64,000 bases of DNA. It comes from Fuerstiella sp. (GTDB taxonomy: Bacteria; Planctomycetota; Planctomycetia; Planctomycetales; Planctomycetaceae). Every line of letters begins with the position of its first letter. Position 1 is the stretch's first letter. A program made the translations under genes and the position numbers. Below are positions 9,911-18,792 of the stretch, piece by piece. The stretch lies in contig JABABI010000021.1 in NCBI GenBank assembly GCA_014238335.1, positions 1 through 64,000 on the forward strand, written 5' to 3'. The notes under the pieces were generated by a model. It searched no databases. It saw nothing but the letters and a program-made list of their open reading frames with translations, and had not been told where the DNA came from.

Positions 9911-10710
9911 GCTGGTGGTGGAGTCCTGGGCTTTTCGGGAGTTTCCGTATCAGCTTCGTTAACTTGCCGCACAATTTGGGTGATCGCGCTGGTCAGCACG
10001 GTCGTTGTCGTTCCCACCCACAGGAACGTATAGCCTTTCGCTCGAAGTGCCGCGGCATCACACCCCGCCCAGACTTTCTTGTCAACCGCATCGGCCGCAG
10101 CTTTGATTCGATCCAAAGCCGCCACGAACCGTCCGTCTTCCGGAGCCCAGCAGCAGCCCAGGTCCGCTGACAGGTCATAAGGGCCCAGTCCCAGTGCTGT
10201 GACCAGAGGATGCGCTGCGATCGCATCAACGTTGTCCACGCCTGCCTGCGATTCAATCTGCGGGATGACGATGAAATGGTCTTCGAATTTTGTTTTCCAT
10301 GTCTCGTATTGAAAATCGTCAAGCCAATAGTTGCCCATTCCCCCGGGACGACGACGTCCTCGCGGTGGCATCAGGATCGCGTCTCGTACCTGATCCAGTT
10401 GCTCCGTTGATTCGACGTTGGGGACGAGGATCCCGCACGGACCCAGATCGATCGTTCGACGCACGACGCTGATCTCGCACGAAATGGTTCGAACCAAAAC
10501 CGGGAAGTTGGCGAGTCTTCCGATCTGGCAGATGTGTGACACCAGTTCGTCAGAGAAGTCACCGTGTTCACAATCGATCACCAGATAATCAAGCCCGCCG
10601 GTCTGACAGACTTCCACCAGGAACGGCCATGCGTGATCCGTCGACATGAGTCCGATGACGGTTTCCCCGGACGCAAGTTGTGCTTTCAGGTAGTTTGCAG
10701 TGGACAGCAT
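9907..10710 (-). CDS. HpcH/HpaI aldolase family protein
   Basis: A 267-residue class II pyruvate-type aldolase of the HpcH/HpaI/citrate lyase beta family. Recognisable elements are the DCEHG motif with H49 (46-50), R74 in VLVRT, E153 in IPQIES, and GPYDLS (176-181) with D179 as the second metal ligand. Family members cleave 2-keto-3-deoxy sugar acids or 4-hydroxy-2-ketoheptanedioate to pyruvate plus an aldehyde. This is the first gene of the operon that continues with the FG-GAP protein and the Gfo/Idh/MocA oxidoreductase (4-bp overlap at 9907-9910). A perfect 30-bp palindrome lies 120-150 bases upstream and may regulate the operon. Confidence 0.9.
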   Translation of the reverse strand: MLSTANYLKAQLASGETVIGLMSTDHAWPFLVEVCQTGGLDYLVIDCEHGDFSDELVSHICQIGRLANFPVLVRTISCEISVVRRTIDLGPCGILVPNVESTEQLDQVRDAILMPPRGRRRPGGMGNYWLDDFQYETWKTKFEDHFIVIPQIESQAGVDNVDAIAAHPLVTALGLGPYDLSADLGCCWAPEDGRFVAALDRIKAAADAVDKKVWAGCDAAALRAKGYTFLWVGTTTTVLTSAITQIVRQVNEADTETPEKPRTPPPA

Positions 10711-11142
10711 TGTGTTTGACTTACCTCAGAACCACTTGCGGAACCAATGACCCGGTTGAAATCTTCGGAACGACCTGTGGGAACGAAACACAGCTCTTCA
10801 ATGGTGCAGGAACGCAGACAATATATCAAAGCACCTGCCCGATTCGAATCGGGCAGGTGCGTCAGCTGAGGGAGCCGGGGTGTTGTTCTTCGTAAGGCAA
10901 TTGATAGTACGTTCCTGCATCCGACCGAAAAAACATGGTTCTCTCTCACAAACAGGCCTATTGTTTCATCGCTGGCCGAATTGACCGACAGCGAATAAAA
11001 TCCGGTGGATGGGTATCATGCCTCCGGGTGCACATTACCGTTTTCTTGTGCAATAAGCGGCGAAATCTCTGCCCAGCGGACGCGGGTTCCCGAGAACGGT
11101 GGACTGAATGATTCGTAATTTCTCTGCAGATCTCTGAATTAA
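10711..11142. other. Divergent promoter region
   Basis: This 432-bp gap separates the aldolase operon (-) from the Bat operon (+) and must hold promoters for both. Its one striking feature is the palindrome at 10831-10860, listed separately. Short open frames on both strands have no protein-like features. Confidence 0.5.
10831..10860. promoter_or_regulatory. Perfect 30-bp palindrome (operator or attenuator)
   Basis: The half site GCACCTGCCCGATTC is followed directly by its exact reverse complement. On the minus strand it is followed by TTTGATATATTG, a weak T run. It sits 121-150 bases upstream of the aldolase start and about 280 bases upstream of the Bat operon. It could be a large operator, a leader attenuator of the aldolase operon, or the terminator of an unseen short transcript. 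The centre (GATTCGAATC) looks like a tRNA T-loop, but no tRNA surrounds it. Confidence 0.6.
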
Positions 11143-12171
11143 ATGCGTTGGGGGTTTCCGACAGCTTTGTTCGCATTGTGGCTCGTTCCAGTGATCGGGT
11201 TTCTACTTGTTCGTGCGCATTTCAAGCGTCGCGACGCCGCGCGGCATTTTGTTGAGCAGCCCATGGTGGAACGATTGCTGCCTGCGTTCGATGCGTCCCG
11301 AGTGTGGCTGAAAGCCGTTCTTGTGATGGCAGCGGTCACTTTGCTGATTGTCGCGACGGCGCGACCCAGATTCGGATTCGACCTGAAGGAGGTCTCAAGC
11401 CGGGGCGTGGACCTGTTTGTGCTGCTGGATGTGTCTCGGTCCATGCTGGCAGAAGATGTGAAGCCCAATCGCCTGGAACGGGCCAGGTCGGACGTTCTGG
11501 ATTTACTGCGACGATTAGAGGGGGACCGTGTTGGCTTGATCGTGTTTGCCGGAGCCCCGGTCGTTCAGGTTCCGCTGACAACGGATCAGGGATTCTTCAA
11601 GATTGCTTTGGAGCACGTTGACAGCGACAGCGCACCACGTGGCGGCACATTAATTGGTGACGCGATTCGCAAAGCGCTGGAATCGATGGAAGCCCGCTCG
11701 GATCGGGATCAGGCGATTGTGCTGATCACTGACGGTGGCGATCAGGATTCTTTTCCTGCTGAAGCGGCACAGCAGGCGGCGGAACGGAATGTTCGTATCA
11801 TCACCGTCGGTCTCGGTGATGCGTCCGAAGGAGCTCGCATTCCACAACGCGCTGAAAGCGGAGGTCTGACATTCGTGCAACACGAAGGCCAGGAGGTCTG
11901 GTCGAAAATGGACGAATCGCTGCTTGAAGAAATCGCCACAACAACTCTGGGAGCCTACGTTCCCGCGCGCACGTTAAGCTACGATCTGGGACAGATTTAT
12001 GACAATCAACTGGCAAATCTGACTCAGGGCAAGATTAATACAGAACAGCGCAAACGGTATCGTGAGCAATATCAGGTGTTCGCCATTCCGGGGTTCCTGC
12101 TGCTGCTGCTCGATTTGTGCATCCCGGGGTATCGTCGACGCTCGATAAGTAAACGGGAGTTAACCGCGTGA
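11143..12171 (+). CDS. BatA/BatB-like VWA domain membrane protein
   Basis: A 342-residue membrane protein of the BatA/BatB type. There are two N-terminal transmembrane segments (about 6-24 and 56-73), then a von Willebrand A domain with the MIDAS motif DVSRS (D96, S98, S100), a GGTLIG threonine loop and a later ITDGGDQ aspartate. A C-terminal transmembrane segment (IPGFLLLLLDLCIPG) follows. Bat proteins have been linked to aerotolerance and envelope stress in Bacteroides and spirochetes, usually downstream of MoxR and DUF58 genes, which are absent here. It is the first gene of a four-gene operon. Its stop overlaps the next GTG start (GTGA at 12168-12171). Confidence 0.88.
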   Translation: MRWGFPTALFALWLVPVIGFLLVRAHFKRRDAARHFVEQPMVERLLPAFDASRVWLKAVLVMAAVTLLIVATARPRFGFDLKEVSSRGVDLFVLLDVSRSMLAEDVKPNRLERARSDVLDLLRRLEGDRVGLIVFAGAPVVQVPLTTDQGFFKIALEHVDSDSAPRGGTLIGDAIRKALESMEARSDRDQAIVLITDGGDQDSFPAEAAQQAAERNVRIITVGLGDASEGARIPQRAESGGLTFVQHEGQEVWSKMDESLLEEIATTTLGAYVPARTLSYDLGQIYDNQLANLTQGKINTEQRKRYREQYQVFAIPGFLLLLLDLCIPGYRRRSISKRELTA

Positions 12172-14102
12172 GTCGTTTTCCGTACATCGCTGTTATGGCA
12201 TTGGTGTTGCTGCCGGCATTGTCCGGTGCCGACACTCCGGATGCAGCCGTGACAAAAGTCCGTGATGGTCTTCAGAAGTTTCGCAGTAGTAAATTTTCGG
12301 AAGCCGAAAAGTCGTTCGCTGAAGCCAGTGAAATAGCCCCCCAAAATGCGACGATTCTGTTCGATGAAGCATGTGCCGCGGTGGCAGCCAAAGATAATGA
12401 TCAGGCGCGAGAATTGTTTCGGCAGGCGGCTCTGGCAAAGAACTCGGCCGTCAGCGTTCCGGTTCACTACAACCTTGGCTGCCTGGAAGCAGATGCAGCT
12501 CGTGAAAAATTGGGCGATGATCCGGCAGGTGCCACTGGTGATGTCCGGGAAGAATCTATTCAGCTGATGCTGGCGGCTGTTCGCCACTATCGCGATACAC
12601 TTGCGTTGAATGCACAGCACTCGGATGCTCGACATAACCTGGAACTCATCCGGCTGTATATCAAACACATTCAGTCACAGTGGGCGGAACGAGACAAGCA
12701 GAAAGATCGCGAAGAAAAGAATCTGCTGCAGTTCCTGAAGATGATCGAAGATAGAGAAACGCAGCTGCGCACGACGACGAAGTTTCTTGCAAACGAACCG
12801 GATTCCGTACGAAAACGCCAGGCCGTCAAAGAAACGGCGGACGGTCAAAGAACTCTTCACGAAGAGATCGAACCACTCAAGCAAAAGATCGACGCCGATC
12901 TGCAGGCATCGCAGCAGGCAGCAGCAGGCGCCCACACAGCAGGCCCGGTCCAGCCAGGAGGCCTGGTCCAGCCGGGAGTTGCTGCACAGGACGAACAGAT
13001 GCAGCAGACTCGCCAGCTATTGCATCAACTTACCGATGAAGCAGGCCGAAACATGTTGACAGTCGCAGAAGCACTGGACGCAGATGATTCTGCGGCTGCC
13101 ATAGCAGCTCAGACTGAATCTCTGATGCTGCTGCACCAGCTGTACATGGCACTGGCTCCGTATCCGGACATTCTTCAGCGTGCTGTCGAGCGGCAGCAGA
13201 CCTTGCTGGGAGACGACGCGGACGAGCCGCAGCAATCTTCTGAAAACGACTTGGAACAGCAGGCAGCGACAGTGTCTGGAGAAGACCCTGCCCGGAAGAA
13301 CGCAGACGGCGGCAACAAGATAACGGAAGATGTCGCCGCCACGTCTACTGCGGCGGATGCAGCGACGGACTTCGAACAGTTGCGGGAAAGTCAGTCACGG
13401 ATTACTGACTGGAGTCGAATGTTGTCACTCAAGGCAGAGGCTGAATTGCCGCAGGTGCAGCCACAGCTGGAGGCTCTGAGACAGTCTGCCCCGCAGGCTT
13501 CGGACGTGACTTCCGAGCCAGACGACCCACAGGCTGATGGCGAAGACAAAGACGAGAAAAAACTCACTGAAGAAGAAACGGCGGCAGAGGCTCAACGGCA
13601 ACAGTTACAACAACAATTAAAGCAGGTCGAAGGCCTGGTGAAGTCAATGGAACTGGCCGTCCAGCTGGCACCTGACGCCGAACAGCATTCTCAGGCGGCT
13701 GTGGATCTGTTATCGCAGCAGCAGGAAGCTATTTCGGATCAGCGGGAAACTCACCGAATTCTCAAGCAGATTGCTGAGCCATTGGTGGATCAGGACCAGA
13801 ACGGTGACCAGCAGGATCAGGACCAGAACGGTGACCAGCAGGATCAGGACCAGAACGGTGACCAGCAGGACCAGGATCAGAACGGTGACCAGCAGGACCA
13901 GGATCAGCAATCGCCGAAAGACGAACAGCAGAAAAATGAACAGCAACAACCAGATGCAGAACAGCAGGATGCTCAGTCAAAGCAGAACAAGGCAGAATCC
14001 GTTCTTCGTCAGGCCCGCGAACGGGAACGACAGCACAAGGATCTTCAAAAGCAACTACGGGTAATTCTCGGACAGCGGATCAAAGTTGATCAGGATTGGT
14101 AA
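12168..14102 (+). CDS. BatC-like TPR protein with Gln/Asp repeat region
   Basis: A 644-residue exported protein that starts at a GTG preceded by GGGAG and overlaps the BatA/B stop, so it is translationally coupled. A signal peptide (about 1-22, ending LSGAD) is followed by TPR-like helices (FRSSKFSEAEKSFAEASE, then HYNLGCLEADAAREKLGDD and YRDTLALN-HSDARHNLELI), which matches BatC and related BatB-partner proteins. The central and C-terminal parts are long, Gln/Glu/Asp-rich and probably coiled coil. A perfect tandem array of a nine-residue unit (DQDQNGDQQ) lies at about residues 541-576. The protein is much longer than simple BatC proteins. It probably works with the VWA, BatD and BatE products as an envelope complex; that is inference from the operon. 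Confidence 0.78.
   Translation: MSRFPYIAVMALVLLPALSGADTPDAAVTKVRDGLQKFRSSKFSEAEKSFAEASEIAPQNATILFDEACAAVAAKDNDQARELFRQAALAKNSAVSVPVHYNLGCLEADAAREKLGDDPAGATGDVREESIQLMLAAVRHYRDTLALNAQHSDARHNLELIRLYIKHIQSQWAERDKQKDREEKNLLQFLKMIEDRETQLRTTTKFLANEPDSVRKRQAVKETADGQRTLHEEIEPLKQKIDADLQASQQAAAGAHTAGPVQPGGLVQPGVAAQDEQMQQTRQLLHQLTDEAGRNMLTVAEALDADDSAAAIAAQTESLMLLHQLYMALAPYPDILQRAVERQQTLLGDDADEPQQSSENDLEQQAATVSGEDPARKNADGGNKITEDVAATSTAADAATDFEQLRESQSRITDWSRMLSLKAEAELPQVQPQLEALRQSAPQASDVTSEPDDPQADGEDKDEKKLTEEETAAEAQRQQLQQQLKQVEGLVKSMELAVQLAPDAEQHSQAAVDLLSQQQEAISDQRETHRILKQIAEPLVDQDQNGDQQDQDQNGDQQDQDQNGDQQDQDQNGDQQDQDQQSPKDEQQKNEQQQPDAEQQDAQSKQNKAESVLRQARERERQHKDLQKQLRVILGQRIKVDQDW
13788..13907 (+). repeat. 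27-bp in-frame tandem repeat, 4.4 copies
   Basis: Four consecutive 27-bp units at 13788, 13815, 13842 and 13869, followed by a partial fifth ending at 13907, each encode DQDQNGDQQ. The first three units are identical; the fourth has two base swaps (GACCAGGAT for GATCAGGAC) that keep the protein sequence. The unit length is a multiple of three, so copy-number changes keep the reading frame. Confidence 0.95.
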
Positions 14103-14191
14103 GGTCCACTCGCTCGTCCCGACAAACAACATTTGTCCACGTCCTGAAGCTGCCCAACTGTGGCAGAATGTCTGATTCAATACTAAACAGA

Positions 14192-16129
14192 ATGCAATTT
14201 TCGGTTCGAACATTAGTCGCCAGCTCGCTGGTGCTGCTTCAGATGGCAGCAGCGAATTCGACATGCGCCGCGCAGGAACCGGAAATTGTTGTTGAAGTGG
14301 ATCGACAGCAGGTGTACGAAGGCGAATCGATCACGTATCGAATTACGCTCAACCACGTCGAAAATCCATCACCGCCGCAGCTAAGTGGGTTCGACAGATT
14401 TCAGCCGGAATCGCTGGGTGAAAAGTCTTTGAATTCACAGCAGATCACGATCATCAATGGTCGTCGCAGTGAAATTATTCGTCGGGGGCAGCAATATAAC
14501 TACCGCCTTACTCCCCAGGAGGCGGGCCAGTTCAACATTCCGGCACCGACAGCGGAAGTCAACGGTCAGACATTGAAGGGCCGCGAGGTCGCGATCAGGG
14601 TTGTCGCCGCTGCTGAACAGAATGTCGTGCTGCTGGAAATGAAATCCAGTAAGGCGAGTGTCTACCCGATGCAGGATTTCACCGTTTCACTGACGGTTGC
14701 CGTGCGGCAGTTGCCGGGTGAGCTGAGCGACCGCAGTCCGTTGAGTGTTCAGGGCAGCGATCCCGTCAGCCTGTCCGTCCCATGGCTGGACGACGACCAG
14801 GTGCCTTCAGATCTGGTTCCGAAAATCGCCTGGGACGACGTGATGAATCCGCTGATCAGCCGGTCAGCCGGCGGTCGCGGCGCTTCAGATGGCATGCGCG
14901 TCAACAACATCGGCAGTCAGTCCGCATTTTCGATATTCAGTCGTGGCGCTATGGTCTTTCTTCCCCCTTCAGTTCGCACAACTCGCACGAACAAAGACGG
15001 CGACCGGGTTCCTTATGTCGAATATACGTTCGAACGTGAATTTTTGCCTCAGGCGTCCGGTACTTTCAGCTTCGGTCCGGTAACAATGAAGGGAATGTTC
15101 GGCACAGAAATATCCGACGGTAGACTCGACGGGGAACAAATTTTTGCCGTGGCCAGGGCCATCACTGTCGTCGCACGAGATACTCCACTGAAGGGCCGAC
15201 CGAGCAACTTTAGTGGCGGGATCGGTGTTTTCAATGTGACTGCCAGTCTGACTCCGGCGTCCGCCAGTGTGGGGGACCCTATGACACTTTTGCTGCGAGT
15301 CCGAGGCGAAGGCACACTCGCCGATATTCGTCCCCCGGACATTTCCGGTATTCCGGAAGTGTCGCAGTTTTTCAGGACATACGAGGCAACGGAATCCACT
15401 TCGGGCAGCGCTCGCGAGTTCACGTACAGCCTGCGACCGCTGACGGCGGATGTGCAGCAATTCCCGGCAATTCCGGTGTCATATTTTGATGTCGAAACCG
15501 AAGATTACGTCACCGTCAGCACAGTCGCAATTCCTGTGGCCATTGAGCCCGCGCGGCAACTGGCCGCCTCTGACATTGTGTCACAACAGGTGAGGAGTAC
15601 TGACACACGGCTGGAAGTAAGTGACGCCGGTATTTTTGCCAACCACACGAACCTGCAGGACCTTCGTGCGAACAACGTGTCAATCGGCCTATGGCTGGTC
15701 ATCTGGTCCGGAATGCTGATGTTCTACGGCGTGGCGAGTCTTGGCATCGTTCGCTACCAGCGAATTCACAGCGACCCGCAGGAAAGACGCAGGCGATCGG
15801 CGAAGTCACGTGCGGCGGAGTCACTGAAGCTTGCAGAGCAGCATCAGGGGGCAGCAAAAAAAGAATGTCTTGATGCGATGAACCATGCCGTCACCGGACT
15901 GATTGCTGACTTCAGCCGGGTCTCTGAAGCCGGAATGACTTCGCATGATGCCGCAACGCGGCTGCAGGCGATTGGGACGGACGTCAGTCTGCAGAATCGC
16001 ACGACTGATTTTCTGGAAACCTGCGACGCCGCTCGTTACGGTGCGACTGAAAAAAGTACGTCAGAATTGCTGATTGAATGCGAGCTGCTGATCGGCGACC
16101 TGGGCCGTGAACTGGAGAAGCTATGCTGA
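14192..16129 (+). CDS. batD: BatD-like protein
   Basis: A 645-residue membrane-anchored protein of the BatD (oxygen tolerance) family. I chose the ATG at 14192 because it gives a clean signal peptide (MQFSVRTLVASSLVLLQMA, cleavage near CAAQ). An in-frame ATG exists at 14168 and an earlier one at 14096. The mature N-terminus EIVVEVDRQQVYEGESITYR is the classic BatD opening, followed by further beta-rich Ig-like domains (YRLTPQEAGQFNIPAP, LLRVRGEGTLADIRPPDI, YSLRPLTADVQQFPAIPVSY). A transmembrane helix lies near residues 500-520 (SIGLWLVIWSGMLMFYGVASL), followed by a cytoplasmic helical tail. Its stop overlaps the BatE-like start by seven bases. Confidence 0.87.
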   Translation: MQFSVRTLVASSLVLLQMAAANSTCAAQEPEIVVEVDRQQVYEGESITYRITLNHVENPSPPQLSGFDRFQPESLGEKSLNSQQITIINGRRSEIIRRGQQYNYRLTPQEAGQFNIPAPTAEVNGQTLKGREVAIRVVAAAEQNVVLLEMKSSKASVYPMQDFTVSLTVAVRQLPGELSDRSPLSVQGSDPVSLSVPWLDDDQVPSDLVPKIAWDDVMNPLISRSAGGRGASDGMRVNNIGSQSAFSIFSRGAMVFLPPSVRTTRTNKDGDRVPYVEYTFEREFLPQASGTFSFGPVTMKGMFGTEISDGRLDGEQIFAVARAITVVARDTPLKGRPSNFSGGIGVFNVTASLTPASASVGDPMTLLLRVRGEGTLADIRPPDISGIPEVSQFFRTYEATESTSGSAREFTYSLRPLTADVQQFPAIPVSYFDVETEDYVTVSTVAIPVAIEPARQLAASDIVSQQVRSTDTRLEVSDAGIFANHTNLQDLRANNVSIGLWLVIWSGMLMFYGVASLGIVRYQRIHSDPQERRRRSAKSRAAESLKLAEQHQGAAKKECLDAMNHAVTGLIADFSRVSEAGMTSHDAATRLQAIGTDVSLQNRTTDFLETCDAARYGATEKSTSELLIECELLIGDLGRELEKLC

Positions 16130-16989
16130 TTCAGCCACGGCGTTGCTGCCTGCGTGTCACGTCATCGCCGAATTCTGAAATTCCTGTCGGCGGCCCGTCG
16201 TTTGGCACCACAATAACGGCCAGTGCAGGCCACCGGGCAGCCGTCGTTCTGATTCTTGCGACCGCCATATTTTCAGGGTGTGGATCGCCTCCGGACCTTG
16301 AGACATCACGACTTTTCCAAACGGCCGAGCAAATATTTTCTGAGGCAGCGGCTCCCGAAGATTTTGCCGAGGCTGCGACGGTCTATCAGGAGATCATGGA
16401 TAACGGATTTCGCAGTGGCAGCGTATTCTACAATCAGGGCAATGCGTGGATGCAGGCGGGCGAAACAGGCCGCGCGATCGCAGCATATCGACAGGCAAAG
16501 CGATACCTGCCACGAGATCCATATCTTGATGCCAATCTGCGTACTGCTCTGGACGGGTCACCGTTGCAGGCAGAACGATCAGTGCTTGATTACGTGTTTT
16601 TCTGGCAGGCCGCCATCAGCTATGCGGAAAAACGGGTGATCACGACTGTATTGCTGGCGTTGGTACTGCTGCTTGCTCTGGCGTATCAACTGGACAGGCG
16701 CCGGGGCGTCATCAGACGAATAACGTACGCTGGTTTGCTTCTGTTGATGCTGTCTGCTGCCGCCGCTGGTCGAGACTGGCAGCAGTACGAACGAACGGTA
16801 TGGGGTGCGATTACTGCAGAAACGACGGCCAGAAAAGGCGGCTCAGAAGCCTATGAACCGGCATTCACACAGTCGCTTGCGGACGGAACGGAATTCGAAG
16901 TGATCAGTCGCCGTAACGACTGGATCAACGCCCGGTTCGGACACACCGGCACAGGCTGGATTTCCTCACTGGACTGCGTCACGTATTGA
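16123..16989 (+). CDS. BatE-like TPR and SH3 lipoprotein/membrane protein
   Basis: A 288-residue protein that starts inside the BatD stop region (ATG at 16123). A hydrophobic segment ending ILATAIFSGCGSPP has a lipobox-like FSGC, so it may be a lipoprotein if translation starts a little later. TPR-like helices follow (VFYNQGNAWMQAGETGRAIAA, YRQAKRYLPRDPYLDANLR). Two transmembrane segments (VITTVLLALVLLLALAY and YAGLLLLMLSAAAAG) come next, then a C-terminal SH3-like domain (FEVISRRNDWINARF, GTGWISSLDCV). TPR, two helices and SH3 is the BatE layout. It is the last gene of the Bat operon; a 137-bp gap follows before arsC. Confidence 0.8.
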   Translation: MLIQPRRCCLRVTSSPNSEIPVGGPSFGTTITASAGHRAAVVLILATAIFSGCGSPPDLETSRLFQTAEQIFSEAAAPEDFAEAATVYQEIMDNGFRSGSVFYNQGNAWMQAGETGRAIAAYRQAKRYLPRDPYLDANLRTALDGSPLQAERSVLDYVFFWQAAISYAEKRVITTVLLALVLLLALAYQLDRRRGVIRRITYAGLLLLMLSAAAAGRDWQQYERTVWGAITAETTARKGGSEAYEPAFTQSLADGTEFEVISRRNDWINARFGHTGTGWISSLDCVTY

Positions 16990-17126
16990 TCGCAGATACA
17001 GCGGATCCGTCGACAAGTCCGCCAAATTCTGCTGATCGACTTTTACGCCAGGCGTGAATGGCCTACTGTTCGCGGGCATTGTGTTCGTGTTGTCCGGATT
17101 CCAGAAGCACTTCGCTGTCGGCTAAT

Positions 17127-17561
17127 ATGTCAGAGAATAAGAAACGCGTATTGTTTCTGTGTACAGGAAACTCCTGTCGCAGTCAGATGGCTGAAGGATT
17201 CCTGCGGGAATTTTTCGGTGAGCGCTTCGAGTCGCTGTCTGCCGGCGCCAACCCGGCGGGGTATGTGCATCCCAACGCTATCGCAGTGATGCACGATGCC
17301 GGCATCGACATTTCCGGGCAGACGAGTAAGCACATCAACGAGTTTCTTCCGCCCCACGGGCAATTGCCGGACATTATCATCAGCGTCTGTTCCAACGCAG
17401 ACGACAACTGCCCGGTCTTTCCTGCAAACGTCGAAAGATGGCGGTGGCTCTTTGACGATCCGCACCATGCCACGGGAGACGACGCGCATAAGCTGTCTGA
17501 ATTTCGTCGGGTACGTGACGAAATTCGCAACCGCCTGACTCAGGAATTCGCAGGCAGTTAA
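17127..17561 (+). CDS. arsC: Arsenate reductase, thioredoxin-coupled type
   Basis: A 144-residue cytoplasmic enzyme of the low-molecular-weight phosphatase fold. I chose the ATG at 17127, which gives the canonical start KKRVLFLCTGNSCRSQMAEG with the P-loop C12-X5-R18. It has the two extra cysteines of pI258-type ArsC (C88 and C95 in SVCSNADDNCPVFP), with the seven-residue spacing seen in the staphylococcal enzyme, plus the DDP motif near 110-112. These three cysteines pass the disulfide so that arsenate is reduced to arsenite and the enzyme recycled by thioredoxin. No arsenite exporter or ArsR regulator is adjacent. It lies 39 bp ahead of eboE, which suggests co-transcription. Confidence 0.9.
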   Translation: MSENKKRVLFLCTGNSCRSQMAEGFLREFFGERFESLSAGANPAGYVHPNAIAVMHDAGIDISGQTSKHINEFLPPHGQLPDIIISVCSNADDNCPVFPANVERWRWLFDDPHHATGDDAHKLSEFRRVRDEIRNRLTQEFAGS

Positions 17562-17600
17562 CGCCATCCAAGACCGTGCCACCAGCAGGGCTATATCACC

Positions 17601-18782
17601 ATGAGTTTTTCATCTCTTCCACTCAGTTACTGCACTAACGTTCACCCAGGCACCACGGTCGACGAAATCATCAGCGGTCTTTCTGAACATACGGCTGAAG
17701 TACGCAAACAACTGGATGCGCCCATGGCGGCCGGACTGTGGCTTTGTCGCTCGGTCGTGTCGGAACTGCTGGACGAGAAGGCCGCGCTGGAGCGTCTGGC
17801 TCAGACTCTCTGGCAGCATGACTTGTGCTGCTACACATTGAATGCATTTCCGTACGGCGACTTTCACTCGGAACGGGTAAAAGAACAGGTCTACCTGCCG
17901 GACTGGGCGTCGAACGAACGGCTGAATTACACCAAAGACTGTGCTCGAATTCTGGCTGAGTTGCTGCCGGAAGGCAGCGACGGCAGCATTTCAACCGTGC
18001 CGCTGGGCGGACGAATGAATCCGACGACGCCTGATTTCCAGGCGGTCTGTTTTCATAATCTCATCCTGCTGGCCAAGTGGCTGAAGGAACTGCACGAAAA
18101 TACGGGACGTTTGATTCGACTTGCCATCGAACCCGAACCCCTGTGTGAAATGTCGTCGATTCCGCATGACGCCGTGCCGCTGTTTCGCACGTTGTTTGAA
18201 ATGGCAGACGCTCTGGGAGACCTTCCATGCGTTCGGGAACACATCGGTCTATGCTTCGACGTCTGTCACCAGGCCGTGGTGTTTGAAGATGTGACGACCT
18301 CGATCAACCAGATCATTTCCAGCGATATTCGGATCAATAAGGTTCATATTACGAATGCCGTTGAACTGCAGAACCCGTCCGAGAACGCAGCAGGCCGCGA
18401 GGCATTAATCAGTTACGTTGAGCCCCGCTATCTGCATCAGACGTTCGCGAAAATGAGCGACGGGACTGTCGTGAATCGACTGGATCTGACGGCAGACGAC
18501 ATTCGTCGAGAACCGTCGGACAGTTTTCTGCAGGCCGACGTGTGGCGAGTTCACTTTCACGTCCCGGTCTTTGCTGACGACCTGGGACCATTAAACACGA
18601 CGCGACCGGACTTGAAAGCCGCTTTACGAGCCATTGTGAAACTTGAATACGCGCCACACCTGGAAGTGGAAACGTATACATGGCCCGTCATGCCTGAAAG
18701 CGATGCGACGACATCCCCGTTGTCGTCGCAGATTACTCATGAGTTGAAATCGGCATACGACCTGCTGCGTGAGCTGAACTGA
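17601..18782 (+). CDS. eboE: EboE-like metabolite traffic protein
   Basis: A 393-residue cytoplasmic protein that I recognise as EboE-like from its opening (LPLSYCTNVHPGTTVDEI), the LWLCRSVVSEL and CCYTLNAFPYGDFH segments, and the VKEQVYLPDW stretch. It looks like a xylose isomerase-like TIM barrel (candidate metal residues in AIEPEPL, GLCFDVCHQ, VEVETYTW-like positions). The ebo genes of bacteria and algae (A, B, C, D, E, F) are linked to trafficking of a secondary-metabolite precursor to the periplasm. No other ebo gene is present in this window, so this copy is an orphan. It directly follows arsC. Confidence 0.8.
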   Translation: MSFSSLPLSYCTNVHPGTTVDEIISGLSEHTAEVRKQLDAPMAAGLWLCRSVVSELLDEKAALERLAQTLWQHDLCCYTLNAFPYGDFHSERVKEQVYLPDWASNERLNYTKDCARILAELLPEGSDGSISTVPLGGRMNPTTPDFQAVCFHNLILLAKWLKELHENTGRLIRLAIEPEPLCEMSSIPHDAVPLFRTLFEMADALGDLPCVREHIGLCFDVCHQAVVFEDVTTSINQIISSDIRINKVHITNAVELQNPSENAAGREALISYVEPRYLHQTFAKMSDGTVVNRLDLTADDIRREPSDSFLQADVWRVHFHVPVFADDLGPLNTTRPDLKAALRAIVKLEYAPHLEVETYTWPVMPESDATTSPLSSQITHELKSAYDLLRELN

Positions 18783-18792
18783 ATGTCGCTGA

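Noticed and set aside
10831..10860. Possible tRNA because the palindrome centre GATTCGAATC resembles a T-loop
   Set aside because: No acceptor, D or anticodon arm fits on either side, the stem pairing is offset from a T-arm, and the element is a perfect palindrome.
13788..13907. CRISPR-like array
   Set aside because: The 27-bp units are contiguous with no spacers and are in frame inside a coding sequence.
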